From assembly GCA_011391085.1 (NCBI GenBank), contig JAABRD010000029.1, positions 1-64,000 on the forward strand: a stretch of 64,000 nucleotides of DNA, read 5' to 3'. Below are positions 29,997 through 38,668 of this stretch, piece after piece. Under the pieces are notes generated by a model that did no database searches, was not told where the DNA came from, and saw only the letters and a list, made by a program, of their open reading frames with translations. This stretch comes from Thiotrichaceae bacterium. GTDB taxonomy: Bacteria; Pseudomonadota; Gammaproteobacteria; Beggiatoales; Beggiatoaceae. Numbering within the stretch: the first letter of the stretch is position 1; the number at the start of each line of letters is the position of its first letter. The position numbers and the translations under genes were made by a program.

Positions 29997-31766
29997 ATGA
30001 AGCATTCCAATTTTGAATATGGCAAAGTCATGCCATCAAATCTAAACCCAATGGCTTGGGATACCGTTTTGGAGAGTGTGAATGACCGATTAGGTCAACA
30101 TCAACCGACGGGTCCTTCGACGCCTGTCTGGACTTGTTGGAAACAGTCACAGGCGTCAGGAAAAAAGTTCTTCCTTACGTTGGGAACCGCATCAGTCTTG
30201 GCCACCGCAATTTCTGTAGCGGCCCACGCGGAGATTATGTCTGTGAACCAGGAGGTGGACTTGATTGCCTCTACGCTGGATATAGATGGGGACGAGTTAC
30301 CCGATTTATCCTGTACCTCTGATGTGGTATCCGATGGTTTTGCGGTTAATGGGGAGGTGAGTTGTATCGACATCAATGGGGAGATAGTGGAAGTAGGTGA
30401 CGGTATTTGTGACCTCCCCAAACGGGATGATGAACCCGTAAATGACGATGCCCAAACCGATACACAAGTTTGTCCAGCAGGTGCCGCTAAGTCTTTGGCT
30501 ATCAAAACCAGTGGTGACAGAAATGCGTGGGTAAAGATGGTGATGGATGCGGATAGGCTGGTGGCGAAGACGGTGGAGTGGGGGTATGAACGTTGTGTAG
30601 GTTTCCCTATTGAGGTGGGACAGACGACGGGAGAGGTGACTTGTCCTCCTACTGATGCAGAAACGACAACAGAAGGGGGTACCGGCGTCGACCTACCGCC
30701 ACCACCTCCCATTCTTCCAGCCGAGTTAACGTCTCAAATAGATTCATCAGGCAACGTTAGACTTTGTTGGAAAGACAACAGCAACAACGAAACCGGGTTT
30801 AAGGTTTCTCGTGATGGCAAGTTGATAGGGATGACTGCTGCTAATCTGACCTGTTATACTGACACGGGCTTACCACCATTGGCTTCAAAAGTAACTTATA
30901 CGGTTGTGGCCACTAACGGTGCTGGTGATTCCCCACCAGCGACAACGGAACAGCCCATTGTGAACACGCACTTAGGTCAGGAGGCTATGTTGTTTATAGC
31001 CGTAGATGGGGCAGGTTCAGGTAAGATCACCACCTCGCCCGGTGTGATTTCGTGTGAAGTGAGTAATTGCCATGACGATCCAAATGATTCGCTGGTTCCG
31101 AAGTGCAATCCCCAAAAATGTGCAGAGTCGGTGGATATAGGAAAGACAGTTACGCTTACGCCTCATGCAGACCGAGGATCATTCTTTAGTAGTTGGGGAG
31201 GTCACCAAGATTGTGTAGATGGCCAAGTGACGATGACGAATAGCAAGTTGTGCATTGCTTTCTTTAGGCAAAACGGACTAAACGACAGACTTCGGCCACC
31301 GGAAGAAACCAGAATCTCGCAGGTGTGTGAGGGTGTGGTGTTTGATAGCGAGGGTAAGGACCAAAGTACCAGTGCCCAGTTTGAGAGTAGAGTGTTGGTC
31401 AATGGAGTTGATGTTGCCACCGTCAAAACGACAGACCAAGTAGATATTCTGGGTTATATTAGGATAGATTCACAACATCTATCTTTACTTGCCGACATTT
31501 TTGCCTATGCCAGTCACCAAGCCACGGTTCGAGAGAAGCCGTCCTACTGGATGATTGAGAACGATAAGTTCTTACCATGGGATGAAAATCCAGCACATTT
31601 AGTTCCATTCCGCAAGGAAGTTCTCTCCCATGGTGAACTTTCGGTAAAAGTCTATCATGGAAAGATGCCGTCCAGCGGGATAGTGAAGTTCCATTTGGGG
31701 TACCGATTAGAGGATGGTACTGTCGTATGTAGTTCTCGACCCACTGAAATTAATGTGGAGAAGTAA
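29997..31766 (+). CDS. Secreted or anchored FN3-containing protein
   Basis: 589 residues. Start at 29997 has AAGGGGA upstream. A hydrophobic segment FFLTLGTASVLATAISVAAHA (about residues 57-77) after a long polar N-terminus looks like an internal signal or anchor. Then a Cys-rich region, a proline run before an FN3 domain (about 240-320, GNVRLCWKDNSNNETGFKVS), and a bacterial beta repeat with SWGGHQDC (about 385). The C-terminal about 150 residues are of unknown type. It shares the FN3 plus GGxxDC layout with the giant protein at 21064. Confidence 0.65.
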   Translation: MKHSNFEYGKVMPSNLNPMAWDTVLESVNDRLGQHQPTGPSTPVWTCWKQSQASGKKFFLTLGTASVLATAISVAAHAEIMSVNQEVDLIASTLDIDGDELPDLSCTSDVVSDGFAVNGEVSCIDINGEIVEVGDGICDLPKRDDEPVNDDAQTDTQVCPAGAAKSLAIKTSGDRNAWVKMVMDADRLVAKTVEWGYERCVGFPIEVGQTTGEVTCPPTDAETTTEGGTGVDLPPPPPILPAELTSQIDSSGNVRLCWKDNSNNETGFKVSRDGKLIGMTAANLTCYTDTGLPPLASKVTYTVVATNGAGDSPPATTEQPIVNTHLGQEAMLFIAVDGAGSGKITTSPGVISCEVSNCHDDPNDSLVPKCNPQKCAESVDIGKTVTLTPHADRGSFFSSWGGHQDCVDGQVTMTNSKLCIAFFRQNGLNDRLRPPEETRISQVCEGVVFDSEGKDQSTSAQFESRVLVNGVDVATVKTTDQVDILGYIRIDSQHLSLLADIFAYASHQATVREKPSYWMIENDKFLPWDENPAHLVPFRKEVLSHGELSVKVYHGKMPSSGIVKFHLGYRLEDGTVVCSSRPTEINVEK

Positions 31767-32022
31767 TCGCTTGAGAGTGACAAACTTTAGTTTGTTAAAT
31801 CTGCTAAACTGAAGTTTGCCACGCAGACCCCCACTGAGTCTTGAATGGATGCACAAAATAACTATGCTTCATATGAATTGAATCCGGTGTAAATAAGTAG
31901 TGAAGCAGAAATGTTCTGGACCCCCGGCCCCTCTCCCAGGGGGCCAGGGGTGAGGGCGACGATTGAAAATATGGTAAAATTTCTGCTAGGAATAATTTTA
32001 TTTACTCCATTATTCACTATTC
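31767..32022. other. Noncoding gap with two hairpins
   Basis: Holds an AAACTTTAGTTTG/CTAAACTGAAGTTTG hairpin (31784-31820) and a CCCCTCTCCCAGGGGG stem (31924-31950), then the left end of a D element. No gene seen. Confidence 0.6.
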
Positions 32023-32186
32023 GGTAGTGATGCAATCTGGGTGAAATATCGAGAGGTTTCTCTTCGTCTTGAACTTTGATTTAGATGATTAAATGAGGGC
32101 TATGAAAGGAGGCTTGACGAATCATAGTCCATCTGAAAATCATTCTAATCAGAGTTCAGATATTTCACCCACATTGCATCACTACC
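32023..32186. repeat. Family D element, copy 3
   Basis: 164 bp. GGTAGTGATGCAAT and ATTGCATCACTACC ends. The interior forms an imperfect long hairpin (CTTGAACTTTGATTTAGATG against CATTCTAATCAGAGTTCAG). An ATG inside (32093) creates a spurious N-terminal extension for the downstream gene. Confidence 0.9.
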
Positions 32187-32212
32187 CACTATTCATTATT
32201 CATTCAAACAAA

Positions 32213-33103
32213 ATGCCCCCCAAACTCAGCATCGTCTTCCTAAACTATAACCGTCTGTCAGAAACTCGCTACACTCTGACCCATTTACAACGCTTTATGG
32301 AAGTACGGCAAGACCTTGAAGTGATTGCCATTGATAACGGTTCCACGGACGGTACGGGAGAGTTTTTACAAACTCAAAGCCATTGGATACAGGTGATACT
32401 GCTTCCCACCAACACGGGCATTGCCGGTTACAATGAAGGATTCAAACAAGCTAAAGGAGACTATTTGTTAATTCTGGATGACGACTCTCATCCCGTCGAT
32501 GAGATGACTTTAAATCGCATCATTCAATGTTTAGACACTCGTCCCGAAATTGGCATCGTAGCTTGCCGGATTGAAACACTGGAGGGACAAACCACTTACA
32601 CTTGGCATCTCCCCAAACAAGATGAACCAGGCCCTGCTATGGCCTTCGTAGGCTGTGGCTTTGCTATTCGCCGTCACCTCTTTGAACAAGTAGGCTGGTA
32701 TCCCGCCGAATTTTTCCTTTACCAAAATGAAATTGAAGTCGCCATTCGCATCCTCTGTCAATCCTATCAAATTTACTATGACCCCCTTTGTCGTGTTGTC
32801 CACCGTTGTTCCCCGCAAGGTCGTCCGCAGTGGCGCCGTGTATTTTATCCCACACGCAACACTATTTGGATAATCCGCCGCTACTTTCCTTTTCCTGCCG
32901 CCGCTTATCTAATTGCGTCACGCCTCTGTTTAGGATTGATACGGGCGTTTCAATCCTGGGAATTTAGATGGTACTATCAAGCCGTGAAAGAAGCTTTTCA
33001 AAGACCCATTGAACCACACATTTTACCGCCTTCGCTACGTAAACAACTGACTCCTTTTTATCGACAAAACAGTGTATTTCATCAATTACTTGGAATTTTA
33101 TAG
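32213..33103 (+). CDS. Family 2 glycosyltransferase
   Basis: 296 residues. The start at 32213 begins the canonical GT-A fold: PKLSIVFLNYNRLSETRYTL, LEVIAIDNGSTDGTGEF, GIAGYNEGFKQAKGDYLLIL and DDDSHPVDE (DxD-type metal site, about 88-91), then the RIETLEG and ALxFxGCGFAIRR region. The open frame extends upstream into D element 3, which is not part of the family. Probably transfers sugars to a cell-surface rhamnan, O-antigen or glycoprotein; substrate unknown. Confidence 0.88.
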   Translation: MPPKLSIVFLNYNRLSETRYTLTHLQRFMEVRQDLEVIAIDNGSTDGTGEFLQTQSHWIQVILLPTNTGIAGYNEGFKQAKGDYLLILDDDSHPVDEMTLNRIIQCLDTRPEIGIVACRIETLEGQTTYTWHLPKQDEPGPAMAFVGCGFAIRRHLFEQVGWYPAEFFLYQNEIEVAIRILCQSYQIYYDPLCRVVHRCSPQGRPQWRRVFYPTRNTIWIIRRYFPFPAAAYLIASRLCLGLIRAFQSWEFRWYYQAVKEAFQRPIEPHILPPSLRKQLTPFYRQNSVFHQLLGIL

Positions 33104-33106
33104 TAA

Positions 33107-33201
33107 CATATAGTAGTACTCCTCATCACTTGTACCCCCCCAGCCCCCCGTACACGGGGGGAGTGACTCCCCCCGCGTGCGGGGGGCTGGGGGGGTATAA
33201 A
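33107..33201. repeat. Family G palindromic element, copy 2
   Basis: TATAGTAGTACTCCTC, TTGTACCCCCCCAGCCCCCC and GGGGGGCTGGGGGGGTAT; the right AT-rich end is missing. Confidence 0.8.
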
Positions 33202-33205
33202 CTCC

Positions 33206-33265
33206 ATGAATCCAAGGCGTAGCTTTGTCTATTTCCTGGCAAAGCTACGCTTTGGACTTCTGAAT
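33206..33265. repeat. Family E hairpin
   Basis: AATCCAAGGCGTAGCTTTG and CAAAGCTACGCTTTGGAC, loop of about 17 bases. Other copies at 27424, 61350 and (half) 62229. Confidence 0.7.
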
Positions 33266-33408
33266 GCGTGATGGCGTGATAGATGTGGAATGGGCCAATA
33301 TTTTTTGGCCCTACTTGACTTCTCTGCGACGACCGTGCTAACATAAACAAACTATCAAATGGCACAACCCTAATCACCACTATACTACTTGTCAAGAGTC
33401 CACCTAAC

Positions 33409-33864
33409 ATGATGATTTTTCGTGAAACTTTCTTCCGTCCGCCAGAATTAAGACGAGAATCTTTGACCCTTTCAGCCACCCTGTATCATCGCATTCATCG
33501 GTTGCTAAAAACCGCCCATCAACAAACGAAATCCGTTTTTGTACCCATTCGTACCATGCAATATTTAGCCATTGTGGATGCCGAAGAAGTAGCCTTTGTG
33601 GACGCTGAGGGCGGTTATAAATACCAACAAGGTAACTTAGGTGGACGAATCATTGAACTCTCGTGGCGACATTTTCACCCACAATCGCGGGCCTCTATTG
33701 CAGACCCGGTACCTTATGTGGTAATCTATTATTTAGACCGTGCCGAACACACCATGAAACAGATTTTTAGTGAATTTTCCAAAGCATTGGAACAGTTGGA
33801 ACACTCCCATCAATCCTCTCAACCTATTTTAAAAGAGGCACATATCCTGCCATTTCGACGGTAA
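33409..33864 (+). CDS. Conserved-looking hypothetical protein
   Basis: 151 residues, soluble. Visible: MMIFRETFFRPPELRRESLT, FVPIRTMQYLAIVDAEEVAF, GGRIIELSWRHFHPQSRASI and DPVPYVVIYYLDRAEHTMKQ, then a helical C-terminus. No family recognised. It is followed by a long hairpin (33866-33960), so it is probably a single-gene unit. Confidence 0.6.
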   Translation: MMIFRETFFRPPELRRESLTLSATLYHRIHRLLKTAHQQTKSVFVPIRTMQYLAIVDAEEVAFVDAEGGYKYQQGNLGGRIIELSWRHFHPQSRASIADPVPYVVIYYLDRAEHTMKQIFSEFSKALEQLEHSHQSSQPILKEAHILPFRR

Positions 33865-33865
33865 T

Positions 33866-33970
33866 GGAGAATGGAAAATACCAGGCCGGACTGGAGGCTT
33901 TAGCCGGAAATCGTGGCACGTCACCGGCTAAAGCCTCTAGTCCGGCCTGGTGTTTTTCATTCTCCATTAT
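33866..33970. repeat. Family I hairpin (AGGCTTTAGCCGG type)
   Basis: ATGGAGAATGGAAAATACCA and GGCCGGACTGGAGGCTTTAG arms mirrored by CTAAAGCCTCTAGTCCGGCC and CATTCTCCAT; a stem of more than 40 bp. Confidence 0.8.
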
Positions 33971-33982
33971 CCATTAAAATTT

Positions 33983-36106
33983 ATGACCTCACCCTCTGAT
34001 ACACAATATACAAACGCCCTCATCAGTGAAACCAGTCCCTACCTGTTACAACACGTCCATCAACCGGTGCAATGGTATCCCTGGGGAGAAAATGCCTTGA
34101 CATTGGCTAAACAACTGGATAAACCAATTTTGTTATCCATCGGTTACTCTGCTTGTCACTGGTGTCATGTGATGGCCCATGAATCTTTTGAAGACCCCAA
34201 AATTGCCACCGTGATGAATCAGTTGTTTGTCAATATCAAAGTTGATCGAGAAGAACGTCCAGACTTAGACAAAATTTATCAACTGGCCCATCAATTGTTG
34301 ACACAACGGACTGGCGGTTGGCCATTGACCATGTTCTTGACGCCAGACACTCACTATCCATTTTTTGGAGGAACTTATTTTCCACCGACGCCACGTTATG
34401 GAATGCCGGCATTTATTGACATTCTGAAAAAAGTGGCAGAGTTTTATCATGCCCATCAAGACCAGATTCGCGAACAAAATTCGTCCTTGGCTTCGGCATT
34501 AGACCACTATTTAGTTCCTAAAAAGTTAGTGGATGTTTGGCCCATCCGCGACACGGAAACACTTTATATTGCCCGGCGCGAAATTGCCGAACGTTTTGAA
34601 ACCAAACAAGGTGGTTTTAGTAAGGCACCCAAGTTCCCCAATTTTTCCCTTCTGGAACGTTTGTTACATCACTATATTCTCACCACTCGTTACGAAACTC
34701 CGGATGTGGAGGGACTCGAAATGGCTTTGTTTAGCCTGAAAAAGATGGCATTAGGGGGGTTGTACGATCAATTGGGAGGTGGATTTTATCGCTATGCCAT
34801 CGATGACACTTGGATGATTCCGCATTTTGAAAAAATGCTGTATGACAATGGTTACGGAGTAGCGATATACAGTCAAGCTTGGCAACTTCTGCATATCCAT
34901 CCTGAGTTGTCCAGATACTACGCGGAGTTAGGAGAATTATTTAAACGTGTGGCCATGGAAACGGCCACCTGGGTCATCCGTGAAATGCGGTCTTCCGAAG
35001 GTGGATTTTATTCTTCCCTAGATGCCGATTCAGAAGGTGAAGAAGGCAAATTTTATGTGTGGACCAAAGACAAATTGAAAAGACTGTTAACAGACGAGAG
35101 GTATCCCCTGTTCGCCTACCATTTCGGAATTACCCGGCCCGCCAATTTTGAACGACATTATTGGCATTTACATGTTCACCATGAATATGAAGAAGTGGCC
35201 AAAAAATATCATTTGTCTCTCCCTGAAGTGAAAGACCGGTTAGATCAAGCCCGAACCATGTTATTTCAACACCGGGAACATCGGGTTCGTCCAGGACGAG
35301 ATGACAAAATTCTCACTTCTTGGAATGCTTTAATGATAAAGGGAATGGCCACCGCAGGCCAAGTCTTGGGACATCAAGAATATTTAGACGCCGCGTTTGG
35401 CGCCCTCGATTTCCTAAGAAATCATCTCTGGGTCAATGGACAGTTATTGGCTACCTATAAAGATGGCAAAGCCCATTTAAATGCGTATGTAGATGACTAT
35501 GCGTTTTTGTTAGAAGCCCTGTTAATCTTATTGCAAGCGCGGTGGCGTGCGGAAGATTTACGTTTTGCCATACAGTTAGCCGACGTGTTATTAGCGGAAT
35601 TTGAAGACCCGGAACTGGGAGGTTTCTTTTTTACTGGCCATCACCATGAAAAATTGATCTCTCGCCCCAAAGTGTTTGCTGATGATTTTCTACCCACTGG
35701 CAATGCCATAGCAGCCATGGCATTAGGACGTTTAGGCTACTTAGTGGGTGATTCGCGTTATTTAGCGGCTGCCGAAAAAACGGTTCAAGCGGCTTGGATT
35801 AATATGAACCAAGCGGCTTCTGCCAATACTTCGATGTTATTAGCTTTGGAAGATTATTTATTTCCACCACAACTGATTATCTTGCGCGGTACCCCAAATG
35901 TGGTGAAAGTCTGGCAAACCGACTGTCACCGCCAATATGCCCCGCAACGTTTATGTTTCGTGATTCCCAACGAAGCGGACGATCTGCCGGAACAATTGGC
36001 TAACAAACCACCTCAAGGAGAAGCCGTGGCCTATATTTGTCAAGGGACGAAATGCGAGGTGCCAATCACGTCGTTGGAGGCGTTGAGAGATAAGTTGGGA
36101 CTCTAA
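33983..36106 (+). CDS. DUF255/YyaL-type thioredoxin-domain protein
   Basis: 707 residues, full length for the YyaL/SPATA20 family. The N-terminal thioredoxin-like domain ([47 protein letters not shown] with CHWC at 58-61, [10 protein letters not shown]) is followed by an alpha/alpha barrel resembling N-acylglucosamine epimerases ([46 protein letters not shown]). Precise function in bacteria is not established. The start at 33983 lies after the hairpin. Confidence 0.9.
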   Translation: MTSPSDTQYTNALISETSPYLLQHVHQPVQWYPWGENALTLAKQLDKPILLSIGYSACHWCHVMAHESFEDPKIATVMNQLFVNIKVDREERPDLDKIYQLAHQLLTQRTGGWPLTMFLTPDTHYPFFGGTYFPPTPRYGMPAFIDILKKVAEFYHAHQDQIREQNSSLASALDHYLVPKKLVDVWPIRDTETLYIARREIAERFETKQGGFSKAPKFPNFSLLERLLHHYILTTRYETPDVEGLEMALFSLKKMALGGLYDQLGGGFYRYAIDDTWMIPHFEKMLYDNGYGVAIYSQAWQLLHIHPELSRYYAELGELFKRVAMETATWVIREMRSSEGGFYSSLDADSEGEEGKFYVWTKDKLKRLLTDERYPLFAYHFGITRPANFERHYWHLHVHHEYEEVAKKYHLSLPEVKDRLDQARTMLFQHREHRVRPGRDDKILTSWNALMIKGMATAGQVLGHQEYLDAAFGALDFLRNHLWVNGQLLATYKDGKAHLNAYVDDYAFLLEALLILLQARWRAEDLRFAIQLADVLLAEFEDPELGGFFFTGHHHEKLISRPKVFADDFLPTGNAIAAMALGRLGYLVGDSRYLAAAEKTVQAAWINMNQAASANTSMLLALEDYLFPPQLIILRGTPNVVKVWQTDCHRQYAPQRLCFVIPNEADDLPEQLANKPPQGEAVAYICQGTKCEVPITSLEALRDKLGL

Positions 36107-36600
36107 CGTTGGAGGTCTCGAATTCTCGTGCCGCTAAGACCTCGGAGGTCTCGAATTATAGTCATATTCATTCAAATTTGTACGATTTAAGTCAAAAAAT
36201 GCCGTTGGACTAGAGGCTTTAGCCGGCCGGCGGTAGGCATTCCCCTTTCTCAAAGATTGGAGTGTGCCTACCGCCGGCCGGCTAAAGCCTCAATGCCATT
36301 AAGTTAAGGTGGAGTGGAGGCTTTAGCCGGCCGGCAGTAGGCATCACCCCCTACTAAAATTGCGGGGCACCTACCGCCGGCCGGCTAAAGCCTCCACTCC
36401 ACCGTACCTTAACTTAATGGCATTGCGGCTAAAGCCTCCAGTCCAACGTACCTTAACTTAATGGCATTGCGGCTAAAGCCTCCAGTCCAACGTACCTTAA
36501 CTTAATGGCATTACGGCTGAAGCCTCTAGTCCCGCAGTTTCTCCTATCTTTAAGCCTTCTTACATTACGACATATTATTCATCATTCATTATTCATTAAA
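36107..36600. repeat. Compound array of family I hairpins and 57-bp tandem units
   Basis: After a GGAGGTCTCGAATT duplication and a half G element (36160-36190), two large hairpins with CTTTAGCCGGCCGGCGGTAG arms (36210-36290 and 36310-36400) are followed by three head-to-tail units of about 57 bp (GGCATTGCGGCTAAAGCCTC, CAGTCCAACGTACCTTAACT). No gene. Confidence 0.85.
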
Positions 36601-36605
36601 CCACC

Positions 36606-37529
36606 ATGACCCCCTCACTAGGTTTTATCGGCTTAGGCATCATGGGCAAACCCATGGCCTTAAATCTTTGCAACGCAGGACACCGTCTATTTGTCCATGC
36701 CCGTCGTCCACCGATGATGATAACTTTAACAGAAGTAGGGGCCACCGCCTGTTCTTCTCCTTTAGAAGTCGCCAAACAGGCAGACATTATTTTCACGATG
36801 GTCTCTGACACCGCGGATGTTGAACAAGTCATTTTAGGTGACTTGGGCATCATTCATGGGGCAGGTCCTGGCAAATTGGTCATTGACATGAGTACCATTT
36901 CCGCCACGGTCACCCGACGCCTTGCAACATCTTTAGGGGAACGCGGAATCGAGATGCTAGATGCGCCCGTCTCTGGGGGAGAAACAGGCGCCCTCGCAGG
37001 TACCTTGTCTATCATGGTTGGTGGCAAAACGACCCAATTCGATCGCGCCCTTCCCTTTTTCAAAAGTTTAGGGCAAAATATTGTTCACATTGGTGAACAT
37101 GGGGCCGGCCAAATTGCTAAAACTTGTAATCAAGTGTTATTATCACAAACCCTGACTGCGGTAGGAGAAGCATTGATTTTAGCCAAAGCAGCAGGTGTCG
37201 AACCTGCCAATGTATGCAAAGCCTTGTTAGGCGGATTTGCCAGCAGTCGCATTTTGGAATTGTACGGACCGCGCATGTTAAACCACGATTTTAAGCCGGG
37301 CTTTAAAGTCAAGTTACATCATAAAGACTTGCGAATTGCCATGCAAATCGCCCACGAGTTGGGTATTGCTTTACCAGGCACAGCGGTTGTCGCCCAATAT
37401 CTCAATGCGTTAATGGGCATGGGACACGGTGAATTAGACAACGGCGCCCTCGTGCTGGTGCAAGAACAACTTTCCAACGTGCATTTGACAGACTCTGTTC
37501 CACCTTCTCAGCAACGTGAAAAATTATGA
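36606..37529 (+). CDS. garR: NAD(P)-dependent beta-hydroxyacid dehydrogenase (tartronate semialdehyde reductase type)
   Basis: 307 residues. Rossmann motif GFIGLGIMGKPMALNL (6-21), substrate-loop DAPVSGGETGALAGTLSIMV, catalytic GAGQIAKTCNQ (Lys 172) and DLRIAM. These are the 3-hydroxyisobutyrate dehydrogenase superfamily signatures; GLGIMGKPM and the overall pattern favour the GarR/GlxR (2-hydroxy-3-oxopropionate reductase) branch of glycolate/glyoxylate metabolism. Overlaps the next gene by 4 bases (ATGA). Confidence 0.88.
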   Translation: MTPSLGFIGLGIMGKPMALNLCNAGHRLFVHARRPPMMITLTEVGATACSSPLEVAKQADIIFTMVSDTADVEQVILGDLGIIHGAGPGKLVIDMSTISATVTRRLATSLGERGIEMLDAPVSGGETGALAGTLSIMVGGKTTQFDRALPFFKSLGQNIVHIGEHGAGQIAKTCNQVLLSQTLTAVGEALILAKAAGVEPANVCKALLGGFASSRILELYGPRMLNHDFKPGFKVKLHHKDLRIAMQIAHELGIALPGTAVVAQYLNALMGMGHGELDNGALVLVQEQLSNVHLTDSVPPSQQREKL

Positions 37530-37888
37530 GTATCAAATGGATAACAGTCGCTTATATCTTCTTTTTGCTAATCATTATCGCCATCGTCAATATGGGCGAT
37601 TACAACTATCTGTTCCAATTGGTCTATACACTTCCTTATGGTGACAAAGTCGCCCATTTCTTTTTAATGGGTGGCCTGGCCTTTATGGTCAACCTCAGTC
37701 TCAAAGGCACCCAGGTGAAATTCTATAAACGACGCTTCCTCCTGGGTAGCCTCATTGTGCTTGCCCTGGTGACGTTTGAAGAAGTTACGCAAATTTTTGT
37801 TGCCACCCGCACTTTTGATTTAGGTGATTTGGGATGCGACTATGTCGGAATTTGGATGTTTGGACAGATGGCGAAATATTTTGTATAA
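37526..37888 (+). CDS. VanZ-like membrane protein
   Basis: 120 residues with four hydrophobic segments (about 5-22, 44-58, 70-88, 100-116). LPYGDKVAHFFLMGGLAFMV and TFEEVTQIFVATRTFDLGDL (K-x2-H and E-E-x-x-Q plus DxxD motifs) define VanZ-like proteins. Translationally coupled to the dehydrogenase. Function unknown in this context. Confidence 0.85.
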   Translation: MSIKWITVAYIFFLLIIIAIVNMGDYNYLFQLVYTLPYGDKVAHFFLMGGLAFMVNLSLKGTQVKFYKRRFLLGSLIVLALVTFEEVTQIFVATRTFDLGDLGCDYVGIWMFGQMAKYFV

Positions 37889-37898
37889 TGCCTACCTT

Positions 37899-37935
37899 TA
37901 GCTTTCCTAAACCTGCGCGGTTTAGGAAAGTTGAC
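37899..37935. terminator. Family F hairpin after the VanZ-like gene
   Basis: AGCTTTCCTAAACC, short loop, GGTTTAGGAAAGTT. Possible terminator without a long T-run. Confidence 0.5.
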
Positions 37936-37967
37936 CAGAATTAACCAACCATTTTTGGAAACTCTTT

Positions 37968-38405
37968 ATGAACACGAACAACTTCACCATTCAAATCGAA
38001 ACCTTAATCTCTTCCATACTCAACATTCGCGGGGAAAAGGTGGTCACGGTGTCTATCGGCGGACAAGAACCGTTTATCATTGATGTCAGCCCCGAAGGTG
38101 TGTTTGGCCATGATGACACACATGATTCACTCTTTAGACACCAACTGGGGGTGGCCTTTCGATATGACGGTGGATTAGTCGTCCGGCAAATTTTGCCGAT
38201 CAAAACCGAAATTCAAACCGCCGACGGGAATAAAACCTGGGTGCCAAGAAAACTCTTGTATGGTGTTTATATCGGGAAAGGACAATGGTTTCCCTTGTCC
38301 AAAAACGAGATGAAAATAGCCCATTGCACAGACCCGAAATCGGGGAAATGGATTAAGCCTGGACAGGATATAGGGTTTCGGGATTTTCCTGTGGCCAAGT
38401 CATAG
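37968..38405 (+). CDS. Hypothetical protein
   Basis: 145 residues, beta-rich, no signal peptide: MNTNNFTIQIETLISSILNI, VTVSIGGQEPFIIDVSPEG, FRYDGGLVVRQILPIKTEI, YIGKGQWFPLSKNEMKI. GGA lies 10 bases before the ATG. No family recognised. Confidence 0.6.
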   Translation: MNTNNFTIQIETLISSILNIRGEKVVTVSIGGQEPFIIDVSPEGVFGHDDTHDSLFRHQLGVAFRYDGGLVVRQILPIKTEIQTADGNKTWVPRKLLYGVYIGKGQWFPLSKNEMKIAHCTDPKSGKWIKPGQDIGFRDFPVAKS

Positions 38406-38414
38406 GTTCGGTAT

Positions 38415-38590
38415 AGCGGTTTTGGAGTATAGCGGTTTTGGAGTACGGAATTTATTCCGTTGAAGTACGAAACTAATTCCGTTGGAGTCCGGAATTTATT
38501 CCGTTGAAGTATGGAACTTATTCCGTTGGAGTCCGGAATTTATTCCGTTTCGAACGGAATAAATTCCGGACTCCAAAATCTATTCCGGAC
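38415..38590. repeat. Family H array
   Basis: At least five copies of a GGAGTxCGGAATTTATTCCG unit of about 30 bp in one direction and two in the other, so the stretch folds into long alternative hairpins. Same unit as the hairpin at 29682. Confidence 0.85.
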
Positions 38591-38668
38591 TCCAAAATCT
38601 ATATTACCTTTGCAACACGGCTGATTGTATCGCCACCCAAAAAAACATTCTAACCACAAATATCATTC

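Noticed and set aside
30101-30712. 203-residue minus-strand ORF inside the FN3 protein gene
   Set aside because: Shadow of a gene with signal, RBS and domains on the plus strand.
32093-32212. N-terminal extension of the GT2 glycosyltransferase
   Set aside because: It is encoded by D element 3, is shared with the false extensions at 44350 and 46524, and has no place in the GT2 fold.
36205-36540. Regular direct repeats that could be read as a CRISPR array
   Set aside because: Units are about 57 bp head to tail with no unique spacers, and no cas genes are present.
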